NCBI GenBank assembly: GCA_910579305.1
Contig: CAJTTA010000048.1
Coordinates: 1 to 12,457, forward strand
DNA from: an uncultured Muribaculaceae bacterium
Lineage (GTDB): Bacteria; Bacteroidota; Bacteroidia; Bacteroidales; Muribaculaceae
Length of the DNA stretch: 12,457 bases
Direction of reading: 5' to 3'
In this document: one piece after another, positions 5,735 through 12,457 of the stretch
How positions within the stretch are numbered: position 1 is the stretch's first letter
Layout: every line of letters starts with the position of its first letter
The notes under the pieces: generated by a model
What the model saw: only the letters and a program-made list of their open reading frames with translations
Told to the model about the DNA's origin: nothing
Database searches by the model: none
Position numbers and translations under genes: made by a program

Positions 5735-7314
5735 ATCGTTGACTTGCTTTTTAATAAGACCGCACATAACGCATCGGCCGCGCGCGCACCGTCCATGGCT
5801 GCGCTCACGATGCCTCCGGCATAGCCTGCGCCCTCGCCTGCGGGGTATAGGCCGGCAACCGTTATGTGCTCCATTGTGATATTGTCGCGAGGTATGCGCA
5901 CCGGGCTGCTCGTGCGGCTTTCAAGTCCTATGAGAGTGGCCTCGTGCGAAAGGAATCCGCGACATTTGCGCCCCATACGCCTGAAGCCTTCCTGCAGACG
6001 CTTGCTTATGAAGGGAGGCAGCAGGAAATGAAGAGGAAGAGAGAGCAGCCCGGGAGTATAAGAACTCGGAGGGAGTGTCGATGATACCTTACCGTCGACA
6101 AAGTCGGTCATGCGCTGGGCAGGAGCTTTGAGGGAAGATCCGGCGGCAAGGAAGAAGTCATGTTCCAGCTTTTCCTGCAGAGCAAGCATTTCCAGCGGGC
6201 CATGCCCGGAAAATTCCGGAAAATCGCCTGGATGCACCTCTACTACCATGCCTGAATTGGCCCATCGCGAGCCGCGCGATGAGGATGACATGCCGTTCAC
6301 CACGAGTTGTCCCGGAGCACTGGCCGCCGGAACTATCACCCCGCCCGGACACATGCAGAAGCTATACACTCCACGGCCATCGGCCTGCTCCACAAAGCTG
6401 TATTCTGCGGCAGGCAGATATTTGCCGCGACCCTGCGGGGAATGATACTGCATGCGGTCGATAAGGTCTTGCGGATGCTCCAGGCGCACTCCTATGGCGA
6501 GCCCCTTGGCCTCTATGTGCACCCCGGAATCATTTAGCATGCGGTAGACGTCTCTGGCCGAGTGACCCGTAGCCAGTATTACCGGCCCTGCGTACCGGCA
6601 CCCGTCGGCACATTCCACTCCATAGGCGGCTCCTTCATCTGAGAGCAGTATACGCGTTACGCGAGTGTGGAAGTGCACTTCCCCTCCTGCCGACAGAATC
6701 GTCTCTCTCATGGCTGCGATCACTCCAGGAAGCTTGTCGGAGCCTATGTGCGGATGAGCGTCGACAAGTATCTTCTCGTCGGCGCCATGGGTCACAAGAG
6801 TCTGCAGCACATCATTGACATTACCACGCTTCTTGGAGCGTGTGTACAGCTTGCCGTCGGAATACGCTCCGGCTCCCCCCTCGCCGAAACAGTAATTGCA
6901 ATCTGCGTCTACGATTCCCTCTCTTGATATGCGGGCCATGATGACACGCCTCGCATCTACATCCGCTCCTCGCTCAAGAAGCAGGGGCTTCACTCCGAGT
7001 TCAATACATCTCAAAGCGGCAAAAAGTCCGGCCGGACCGGCCCCTACAATAATAGCCTGAAGGGCATCAGGAGGCAGAGGCGCATATCGCTTTGGCTCAA
7101 AGCGGGCCGGAAGCCTGTGGTGAGAACCTGACGCCGCTTCCACACATATGTTGATCATCACACGGCGCTGCCGGGCATCGATACTCTGACGGCGTATGCG
7201 CCAGTCGTGCAGCCGGCCGTCTCCGGGCCGTAGATGTTTTTTTATTTCCTGCTCCAGCAGCTCCGGTGTGGCAGCCGTGCGCGGGTCAGTGCGAAGTGTA
7301 ATATCCTGTATCAT
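5731..7314 (-). CDS. FAD-dependent oxidoreductase of the COG2509 type
   Basis: This 527-residue flavoprotein has an unknown substrate. An N-terminal ~80-residue basic region (with RLHDWRIRRQSIDAR) precedes the Rossmann dinucleotide fold IIVGAGPAGLFAALR (Gly91, Gly93, Gly96), with Glu115 after it in LLLERG. Next comes the family-typical GEGGAGAYSDGKLYTR (about 144-159), VILATGHSARD in the middle, and the C-terminal FAD-binding GLYPAGEGAGYAGGI. These are hallmarks of the COG2509 uncharacterised FAD-dependent dehydrogenases. I prefer the ATG at 7314, four nt after recQ's stop, over the one at 7347, which would overlap recQ by 29 bp and add 11 residues. The 3' end overlaps tsaB by four bases. Its role in a repair and tRNA-modification operon is unexplained. 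Confidence 0.9.
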   Translation of the reverse strand: MIQDITLRTDPRTAATPELLEQEIKKHLRPGDGRLHDWRIRRQSIDARQRRVMINICVEAASGSHHRLPARFEPKRYAPLPPDALQAIIVGAGPAGLFAALRCIELGVKPLLLERGADVDARRVIMARISREGIVDADCNYCFGEGGAGAYSDGKLYTRSKKRGNVNDVLQTLVTHGADEKILVDAHPHIGSDKLPGVIAAMRETILSAGGEVHFHTRVTRILLSDEGAAYGVECADGCRYAGPVILATGHSARDVYRMLNDSGVHIEAKGLAIGVRLEHPQDLIDRMQYHSPQGRGKYLPAAEYSFVEQADGRGVYSFCMCPGGVIVPAASAPGQLVVNGMSSSSRGSRWANSGMVVEVHPGDFPEFSGHGPLEMLALQEKLEHDFFLAAGSSLKAPAQRMTDFVDGKVSSTLPPSSYTPGLLSLPLHFLLPPFISKRLQEGFRRMGRKCRGFLSHEATLIGLESRTSSPVRIPRDNITMEHITVAGLYPAGEGAGYAGGIVSAAMDGARAADALCAVLLKSKSTI

Positions 7315-7318
7315 AATA

Positions 7319-9232
7319 TCAGTCTGATAAGAAGTAACGGCCGGCATGGATAGTCAGTTCCCCTTCATCTGCAAGATACTCGGCTATGGATACAGCCTTC
7401 TCCCCATGCATGCCGAATTCATGTATAATTTCAGCAGCCGTAGCTCCCTGCCTCGCGCGGCGTCTCACATAGTCAAGGAGACGCCGTTCAAGCTCATTTA
7501 TTCTGGCTTGAGAGAGAGGCGCGTGGGCCGAGCGGCAGGCATCGCAACACCCGCATGACTCCGCATGCGGCTGCCCGAAATATTCCAGAATCATTCCCGC
7601 CCGGCATTTCGATATAGCGGATGAATAAGCTATCATGCTCTCCACCCGCTCCTTCATGCGTGCCATTCGTTCCTGATATACGGAACGTGGAATAATCATG
7701 TTTTCAGGATATTCGCGTGATGTGAGCACTCTTATGTAGGGGGTGCGTCGGCGAGGCACGTAGCTCACCACTCCCATGCGTGAGAGTGTGAGAAGAGTGT
7801 CATATACTTGTTGAGGCGTGCATCCTGCATCATTTGCCAGTCGCTGCTCGGAGAAATATGCGTATTCCACAAAAATGCCGGGACAATTGCGGAGCAATGC
7901 CCTAAGCACAGCATCGGCATATGGCCCGCACGCCGGCAGACCATACAGCTCCTCCTTCGCGCAGAGGATAAGTGCGCGGGAAGCATTCTCAGCCTCATCT
8001 ATATATTGCAGATAGCCGGCTCCACCGAGTATCGCGAGCGTGGATCTCACCTGAGTCTCCTGCAGACGGAACACCGAGAGGAACTTTTGAAGGTCAAATT
8101 CTATGAGACGCCCATAGCCTTCCCCCACTGACAAAGACATGAAATTGCACAACAGCTCGTAGTTGCGCTCTATGACCTCTCTTGGAGGGAATGCCTCTGT
8201 CACGCGCCTTCGCATGCGCGCATAGTCAAACCTGTCAGCGAGGAGCACAGCGTAGGCCAGCAGTCCGTCGCGGCCTGCACGTCCCGCCTCCTGATAGTAC
8301 TCCTCCATGGACGGGGGCATGTCATAGTGGATCACCACACGCACATCCGGCTTGTCGATGCCCATGCCGAAGGCGTTGGTGGCCACCATCACCCTCAGCT
8401 CGCCCCGCTTCCAGGCATTGATGCGCTCTTCTTTAAGCTCGTATTCCATGCCGGCATGAAAGGCTTCGGCTGCAATGCCGGCATCCTTGAGACGGCCTGC
8501 AATTTCAAGAGTGCGCCGCCGTGAGCGCACGTATACGATTCCCGTGCCGCTCACACGGCCGAGAATATGCACGATTTGAGAGAGCTTGTCGGAAACCTCC
8601 CTCACCACGTAGCTTATATTGGGCCTGGAAAATGAGCTGCTGAAGATCCTGGCGTCACGGAATTCCAGCACATCGCATATATCGCGGGCCACCTGCGGAG
8701 TGGCCGAAGCCGTGACAGCCATGAATGGTGTGGAGACAGGCAAGATCTTGCGCAATGCCGATATGTGAAGATAAGGAGGCCTGAAGTCATGTCCCCACTG
8801 GGAAATGCAGTGGGCTTCATCCACCACTACGAGCGTGACGCGCTTAAGCGCCCGCAATTCTTCCCTGAATCGCTCATTCTGCAGTCGCTCCGGACTCACA
8901 TAGAGGAATCGGCATCCCCCGTTAACCAGAGCCTGCCACACTCGCGATGTCTCGCCATAAGGCATGCCGGCGTGCATGAAAGCGGCCTTTATGCCATGGG
9001 CCTTGAGATTATCCACCTGATCTTTCATGAGAGCCACGAGCGGGGTTACCACAAGCGTGAGTCCGCCAAGAGCGAGGCCCGGCACCTGAAACGTGACCGA
9101 CTTTCCTCCTCCTGTGGGCATGAGGCCGAGTGTGTCGTGGCCCGAGAGCACCGACTCTATGATTTCGCGCTGCCCGGGGCGGAAAGAGTCATAACCCCAG
9201 TGGCGCTTAAGGATGGCCAGGATGTCCTCCAT
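7319..9232 (-). CDS. recQ: RecQ-family ATP-dependent DNA helicase
   Basis: This 3'-5' DNA helicase acts in recombination repair and fork restart. From the ATG at 9232 it is 637 residues. Helicase motifs: FRPGQ (motif 0, 17-21), MPTGGGKS (Walker A, 38-45), DEAH (138-141) with the RecQ loop CISQWGHDFR, TASATP (motif III), FGMGIDKPDVR (V) and QEAGRAGRDG (VI, 314-323). A zinc site has Cys543, 560, 563 and 566, exactly the 17/3/3 spacing of E. coli RecQ. In E. coli it lies soon after motif VI; here about 220 residues intervene, including winged-helix-like segments. No HRDC domain is apparent; the C-terminus is another short helix-turn-helix-like region. An in-frame TTG at 9244 is less likely as start than the ATG, which lies 8 nt after recJ's stop. 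Confidence 0.94.
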   Translation of the reverse strand: MEDILAILKRHWGYDSFRPGQREIIESVLSGHDTLGLMPTGGGKSVTFQVPGLALGGLTLVVTPLVALMKDQVDNLKAHGIKAAFMHAGMPYGETSRVWQALVNGGCRFLYVSPERLQNERFREELRALKRVTLVVVDEAHCISQWGHDFRPPYLHISALRKILPVSTPFMAVTASATPQVARDICDVLEFRDARIFSSSFSRPNISYVVREVSDKLSQIVHILGRVSGTGIVYVRSRRRTLEIAGRLKDAGIAAEAFHAGMEYELKEERINAWKRGELRVMVATNAFGMGIDKPDVRVVIHYDMPPSMEEYYQEAGRAGRDGLLAYAVLLADRFDYARMRRRVTEAFPPREVIERNYELLCNFMSLSVGEGYGRLIEFDLQKFLSVFRLQETQVRSTLAILGGAGYLQYIDEAENASRALILCAKEELYGLPACGPYADAVLRALLRNCPGIFVEYAYFSEQRLANDAGCTPQQVYDTLLTLSRMGVVSYVPRRRTPYIRVLTSREYPENMIIPRSVYQERMARMKERVESMIAYSSAISKCRAGMILEYFGQPHAESCGCCDACRSAHAPLSQARINELERRLLDYVRRRARQGATAAEIIHEFGMHGEKAVSIAEYLADEGELTIHAGRYFLSD

Positions 9233-9240
9233 CTCAGTGA

Positions 9241-10977
9241 TCAATGAGGCTTCGAGAGGCGTATGTCGCGTATCATGAGCTGTACGCTGTCGCTGCGCCC
9301 CTGATGCTTGGCCGGCTCCAGAGTGTAGCAGATGTCGATGGGCTTGTGGGCGTGGATATGCTCGAAATACTGGCTCATGTTGAAGGCTATGGCGTTGATC
9401 ACTCTTGAAGTGGAATTATCCTCCAGCTCAAGCTTTATGTGCTCCATGTTTTTGCCCACGAGCTTTGATGTGCCGAAATCAAACACGCCTCTGGTAATGA
9501 ATACGGGTTTCTGATTGCCGGGGCCGTGGGGATTGAAGCGGCGCAGTGAGGCTATGAATTCGGGTGTGATCTGAGAGAATGTTATTTCAGCGTCAATCTC
9601 TATATGGGGCTCAAGCTGGTGAGGAAGAATGTGCTCTGCCACATATTCTTCAAACAGCTTGGCAAATTCCGCTACATTTTCCTCCTTAAGAGTAAGGCCT
9701 ACGGCATAGGGATGACCGCCGAAATTCTCAAGCAGATGCCGGACGGAATTAACAGCGGCATATATATCAAAACCCTGCACCGAGCGGGCAGAACCCGTGG
9801 CCACACCATCGGATAGAGTGAGCACCACGGCCGGCTTATAGTAAAGCTCTGTGAGGCGCGAGGCCACTATGCCTATGATGCCCTTGTGCCAGTCGCGGTT
9901 GCATATCACTATGGAGCGCTTCCCTTCCACCACATTCACATTTCTCTCTATGAGCGCGTTGGCCTCATCGGTTATTCTTTTGTCAAGCTCCTTGCGGTCT
10001 TTGTTATATTGATCAATGTTGGCCCCCTTCTCATAGGCGTCATGCAGATCGCGGGTCACGAGCAGATCCACGGCCTCTATGCCGCTCTGCATACGTCCGG
10101 AGGCATTAAGGCGCGGGCCTATCTTGAAGATTACGTCGGAAATGGTAATATCCTTGTTGGTGAGCTTGCATATCCTGATGATAGAGCGCAGACCGAGATT
10201 GGGGTTGGAATTGAGCCGACGCAGACCATGATAGGCCATCACACGGTTTTCCCCCTCGATCGGAACAATATCGGCGGCTATGCTCACGGCCACCAGGTCA
10301 AGCAGACTCTCAAGCTCATTGTGGCCGGCAAGACCATTGCTCATGGCAAAACCCTGCATGAACTTGAAGCCTACGCCACATCCGCTCAGATGCTTGCAGG
10401 GATAAGTGCTCCCCGGCATCTTCGGATTGAGTATGGCGGCGGCAGGAGGCAGCTCCTCGTCAGGCATGTGATGGTCGCATATTATGAAATCTATGCCCTT
10501 GCTGCGGGCATAGGCTATCTCATCAATGGCCTTTATGCCACAGTCGAGTACAATCACGAGTTTCACTCCCGCATCGGCCGCATAGTCTATGCTCTTGCGC
10601 GAGATGCCGTAGCCTTCTTCATAGCGTGTGGGTATATAATACTCCAGATTAGAGTAATAATTCTGAAGATATTTATACACGAGGGCCACGGCAGTCACTC
10701 CGTCCACATCATAGTCGCCATAGACCATGATCTTCTCCTTGGCTCCCATCGCCTTGTTAAGGCGTTCCACGGCCTTATCCATGTCGGGCATGAGAAACGG
10801 ATCATGAAGATCGGAAATGGCAGGCGAGAAAAACCGCTCGGCCTCTTCTGGCGACTGCACGCCTCGGCGCAACAGTAATTCGGCTACAGCCTTGCAGTCG
10901 CCCGGATGGGGCTGCAAGGCATTGGCCTGTTGCTGCTCATGGGAGGAGAGAGGGATATAATTCCATTTGCGGGTCAT
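9241..10977 (-). CDS. recJ: Single-stranded-DNA-specific 5'-3' exonuclease RecJ
   Basis: RecJ degrades single-stranded DNA 5' to 3' in RecF-pathway recombination, mismatch repair and base excision, often with RecQ. The 578-residue product has normal length. Metal-binding DHH-family motifs are all present: YGDYDVDG (86-93), VLDCGI with Asp145, ICDHHMPDE with DHH at 168-170, and DLVAVSIAADIVP with Asp236. The DHHA1 region carries GPRLNASGRM (287-296), and the C-terminal part has the OB-like RecJ domain with FGGHPYAVGLTL and FNPHGPGNQKPVF. It is the first gene of a four-gene operon (recJ, recQ, COG2509, tsaB). The ATG at 10977 is the family-typical start and follows a leader of about 127 nt from the predicted promoter. 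RecJ/RecQ adjacency fits their joint action. Confidence 0.96.
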   Translation of the reverse strand: MTRKWNYIPLSSHEQQQANALQPHPGDCKAVAELLLRRGVQSPEEAERFFSPAISDLHDPFLMPDMDKAVERLNKAMGAKEKIMVYGDYDVDGVTAVALVYKYLQNYYSNLEYYIPTRYEEGYGISRKSIDYAADAGVKLVIVLDCGIKAIDEIAYARSKGIDFIICDHHMPDEELPPAAAILNPKMPGSTYPCKHLSGCGVGFKFMQGFAMSNGLAGHNELESLLDLVAVSIAADIVPIEGENRVMAYHGLRRLNSNPNLGLRSIIRICKLTNKDITISDVIFKIGPRLNASGRMQSGIEAVDLLVTRDLHDAYEKGANIDQYNKDRKELDKRITDEANALIERNVNVVEGKRSIVICNRDWHKGIIGIVASRLTELYYKPAVVLTLSDGVATGSARSVQGFDIYAAVNSVRHLLENFGGHPYAVGLTLKEENVAEFAKLFEEYVAEHILPHQLEPHIEIDAEITFSQITPEFIASLRRFNPHGPGNQKPVFITRGVFDFGTSKLVGKNMEHIKLELEDNSTSRVINAIAFNMSQYFEHIHAHKPIDICYTLEPAKHQGRSDSVQLMIRDIRLSKPH

Positions 10978-11110
10978 GGCGTGTCGGGGAATAAAGTGAA
11001 ACGTTCTACCGAGGCTGAGAGTATATGCTTGTCTTTAAAAAACTGAACAGCGAATGTATCCGTGTGTTTTAGGTTCTTTTGTTGAAAAACAATCATGCGC
11101 TGAGTGACTG

Positions 11111-11142
11111 CGAAATTAGCCAAAAAAAACGACATATGCAAA
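11111..11142 (-). promoter_or_regulatory. Bacteroidetes-type promoter for the recJ-recQ-COG2509-tsaB operon
   Basis: On the minus strand TTTG (11142-11139) is followed by 20 nt and TAATTTCG (11118-11111), one base off the TAnnTTTG consensus. The T-rich spacer ending GGC and the GCAG just after the -7 box are nearly the same as in the promoter at 4884-4915. The predicted start is near 11104. The left end of the insertion sequence lies only 17 nt upstream of the -33 box. No structured or recognisable riboswitch was seen in the ~127-nt leader to recJ. Confidence 0.75.
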
Positions 11143-11172
11143 TCTGCGATATTGGCCTCCAGGGCAACCGCA

Positions 11173-12273
11173 TCAAAATTTGGCCTTAAGTAGCATGTCG
11201 GTCAAATAGTCGTTGGAAAGGCTTGCTTTAAAGCGTCTTTTCTTGAGACTGCTTTTGTCGACATGCTCTTTTATAATCTGCATTGCCAACTTCCTTATTG
11301 TCGAGAGGTTAAGCGCTGCATAGCCCTTTCTTGCACGGCAGGCATCTTCGAGAAATGTCACATCAAGATTCCAATGTAGTTGATTCTCGATTGACCAATG
11401 TCCGCGGGCCAACATATTGAAGTATGCAGCCTTAGGGAAATCCTCGTCACTGATGTACCGTCTGAGGGAAGTTGCCGTATGGTCTCCATAGTCAACCGTG
11501 GAAGTGACCTCTACCAATGTTTTCAGTCCAGGCCAACGAGCCAATACATCCTTGTCTTCGATTGTATCGGCATTGAGTATCCGGCAATCGCGTGTCTCCA
11601 TACGTCCGTGGCCGGCATCCATCTGCGAAGCCGAGTCAGTGGGCTTATTGTAGCGGAATGCATCGATTACCTGTTCGTTCAGAGCTCCCTGATTGTCCTT
11701 GACGGCAAGGAAGTAATGAGCTTTCCTGTCAAGGATATCCTGAGCGATATTAACCTGTGTGCCAATAGCATCTATCGAGATTATGGCACCTTCGATATCC
11801 AGTTTTTCAAGAAGCTGAGGTATGGCGACTATTTCATTTTCCTTGTCTTTGAGACGCTGCTGTCCTACTACCATATGATTCTCGCTGACATAGGCGTTCA
11901 TGATATAATCGCCTTTCGAGCCATGCTGTTTAGGCGATGTGCCTCTGAGCTTTTTGCCATCTATGACAACCTGCTTCTCAGCAAGCGTGTCAAAGAACTT
12001 CCTGCCATGCTCAACCAGACATCTCTCAATCTCATCGGGATCCACGGCGCTCATCAGCCGCTCGAAAGTGTCAGGTGACAGGCTGCGGTCAGGACGGTCG
12101 GCAAGAAGACCAAAATCACGTGCCCGATAATAGGCGAACTCGCTCATGTCCACATAATCCTCGCCTCAGCAGATATAGGTCAGCAAAGCGATTGTCAAAA
12201 GGTCGGAAAGTGCATACGTGCAACGACCTGTAACTCGATGATCCGGTACTGTCATAAAGATTTCGTTCAGCAT
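11173..12273 (-). pseudogene. ISAs1-family DDE transposase, interrupted by an in-frame TGA
   Basis: Translated from the ATG at 12273, the frame gives 35 residues (MLNEIFMTVPDHRVTGR onward, ending LLTYIC), then TGA at 12168-12166. It continues in the same frame for 330 codons to TGA at 11173. The family normally has a Gly at the stop position (ICG.ED), so a single GGA-to-TGA change explains it. Everything else is intact: VVIDGKKLRG with Asp105, IISIDAIGTQ with Asp168, GHGRMETR, and HWSIENQLHW with Glu296 followed by LDVTFLEDA. The full length of about 366 matches the family. Restart at GTG 12153 or ATG 12147 would give a protein lacking most of the N-terminal associated domain. I call it a pseudogene; readthrough or a sequencing error cannot be ruled out. 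Confidence 0.85.
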
Positions 12274-12306
12274 AGTCTCAGCATCTATATTGTTGATTTT
12301 AAACTA

Positions 12307-12339
12307 TAAAGATACAAAAAAATATATGAGATACACAAA
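12307..12339 (-). promoter_or_regulatory. Probable promoter of the IS transposase
   Basis: On the minus strand TTTG (12339-12336), 21 nt, then TATCTTTA (12314-12307), which matches TAnnTTTG except for the last base. The predicted start near 12300 leaves about 27 nt before the ATG at 12273, the same geometry as the murA-operon promoter. The region is very AT-rich, so a chance match is possible. Confidence 0.5.
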
Positions 12340-12346
12340 TATTACC

Positions 12347-12382
12347 GCACTAAAAATCAGACAATTATCCATTTTTTAGTGC
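12347..12382. repeat. Inverted repeat at the transposase-promoter end of the IS
   Basis: GCACTAAAAA (12347-12356) and TTTTTAGTGC (12373-12382) are perfect 10-bp inverted arms around a 16-nt spacer. Both arms resemble the inner part of the clear IS terminus (ACCGCATCAAAAT at 11167-11179). The left arm is preceded by ACC just as there (ACCGCACTAAAAAT at 12344-12357). It may be a duplicated or rearranged IS end, or a hairpin that blocks incoming transcription. Confidence 0.6.
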
Positions 12383-12392
12383 TATAAAATTA

Positions 12393-12457
12393 CTAAGAGA
12401 GCGTTTGAATTTAAATAGATTTTAATGTTTGACATGATTAAGCAACAGCTTGAGTGT
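12393..12457 (-). repeat. MITE-like repeat, copy C, cut by the window edge
   Basis: The block begins CTAAGAGAGCGTTTGAATTT and continues with GATTTTA. It matches the reverse complement of the right ends of copies A (16 of 20) and B (15 of 20), so this copy is in the opposite orientation. Only the first 65 bp are visible and the other terminus lies outside the window. It begins right where the IS appears to end. Confidence 0.6.

Larger units (their letters stand above)
11160..12392 (-). mobile_element. ISAs1-family insertion sequence, probably degenerate
   Basis: This element is about 1.23 kb, a normal size for ISAs1, and carries a single transposase gene (broken, see its entry). The end beyond the transposase stop is clear: CAGGGCAACCGCATCAAAAT at 11160-11179, beginning with the CAGGG seen at many ISAs1-family termini. 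At the opposite end I find only a partial partner: CCATTTTTTAGTGC (12369-12382) matches the inner part of the terminus (10 of 14), but the CCCTG tip is missing. I set the boundary at 12392 from that alignment, which is also where repeat copy C begins. No target-site duplication could be matched. Treat the right boundary as approximate. Confidence 0.7.

Noticed and set aside
7312..7347. ATG at 7347 as start of the FAD oxidoreductase
   Set aside because: It overlaps recQ by 29 bp; the ATG at 7314 sits 4 nt after recQ's stop and needs no overlap. It cannot be strictly excluded.
9230..9244. TTG at 9244 as recQ start
   Set aside because: It would overlap recJ's stop and add four residues. The ATG at 9232 is 8 nt after that stop and begins as the family does.
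9886..10878. 330-codon open frame antisense to recJ
   Set aside because: It lies wholly inside recJ, has no recognisable motif, and is a by-product of recJ codon use; recJ has every family motif.
10999..11030. CTGAGAG with TTTAAA near 11017-11040 as a fourth repeat terminus
   Set aside because: The similarity to the repeat ends needs gaps and there is no partner terminus nearby.
11398..12078. 226-codon plus-strand frame opposite the transposase
   Set aside because: The minus strand encodes clear ISAs1 DDE motifs across the same bases; the plus frame is a shadow.
12147..12153. Transposase read as an intact shorter gene starting at GTG 12153 or ATG 12147
   Set aside because: The same frame continues upstream through a single TGA into recognisable family N-terminus and a fitting ATG and promoter, so this is an interrupted gene.
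1..12457. CRISPR array, tRNA, rRNA, toxin-antitoxin or defence genes
   Set aside because: I looked on both strands and saw no regularly spaced repeats, no tRNA-like cloverleaf, and no gene resembling such systems.

Overview
The window looks like chromosome from a member of the Bacteroidales, most likely a gut lineage close to Muribaculaceae. The family-level call is inference. The order-level call rests on three things. Two promoters match the Bacteroidetes consensus (TTTG, about 20 bases, TAnnTTTG) with no Shine-Dalgarno sequence in front of the genes. A DUF4290 gene, a Bacteroidetes-restricted family, sits beside murA and rimM. MurA carries Asp instead of the usual catalytic Cys.

Layout. 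Positions 1-442 hold an open frame entering from the left edge, a 165-bp repeat with inverted ends, and about 115 bp with nothing recognisable. An AraC-type regulator (443-1339, +) converges on a minus-strand operon, with a strong hairpin (1351-1393) shared between them. That operon reads, in transcription order, DUF4290 protein, murA, rimM, a small acidic protein of unknown function and an exported OmpA-like protein (4852 down to 1425). It starts from a clear promoter at 4884-4915. A second minus-strand operon, recJ, recQ, a COG2509-type FAD oxidoreductase and tsaB (10977 down to 5030), has junctions of 8 nt, 4 nt and a 4-nt ATGA overlap. Its promoter is at 11111-11142. Next comes an ISAs1-family insertion sequence (about 11160-12392) whose transposase is interrupted by one in-frame TGA. 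The window ends inside another copy of the repeat.

How the genes fit together. The first operon joins cell-wall precursor synthesis (MurA), ribosome maturation (RimM) and an envelope protein. The second joins DNA repair (RecJ exonuclease, RecQ helicase) with t6A tRNA modification (TsaB).

The least-explained part is a family of short, non-coding repeats with inverted termini starting CTTAG, present three times (161-325, 4916-5045, 12393 to the edge). One copy supplies the last four codons and stop of tsaB, and its other edge touches the -33 box of the next operon's promoter. Other points worth attention are the Cys-to-Asp MurA, the RecQ with an unusually large segment between its helicase core and zinc site, and the damaged IS whose second end cannot be matched. 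I saw no RNA gene, CRISPR array, defence system or other new multi-gene system here.
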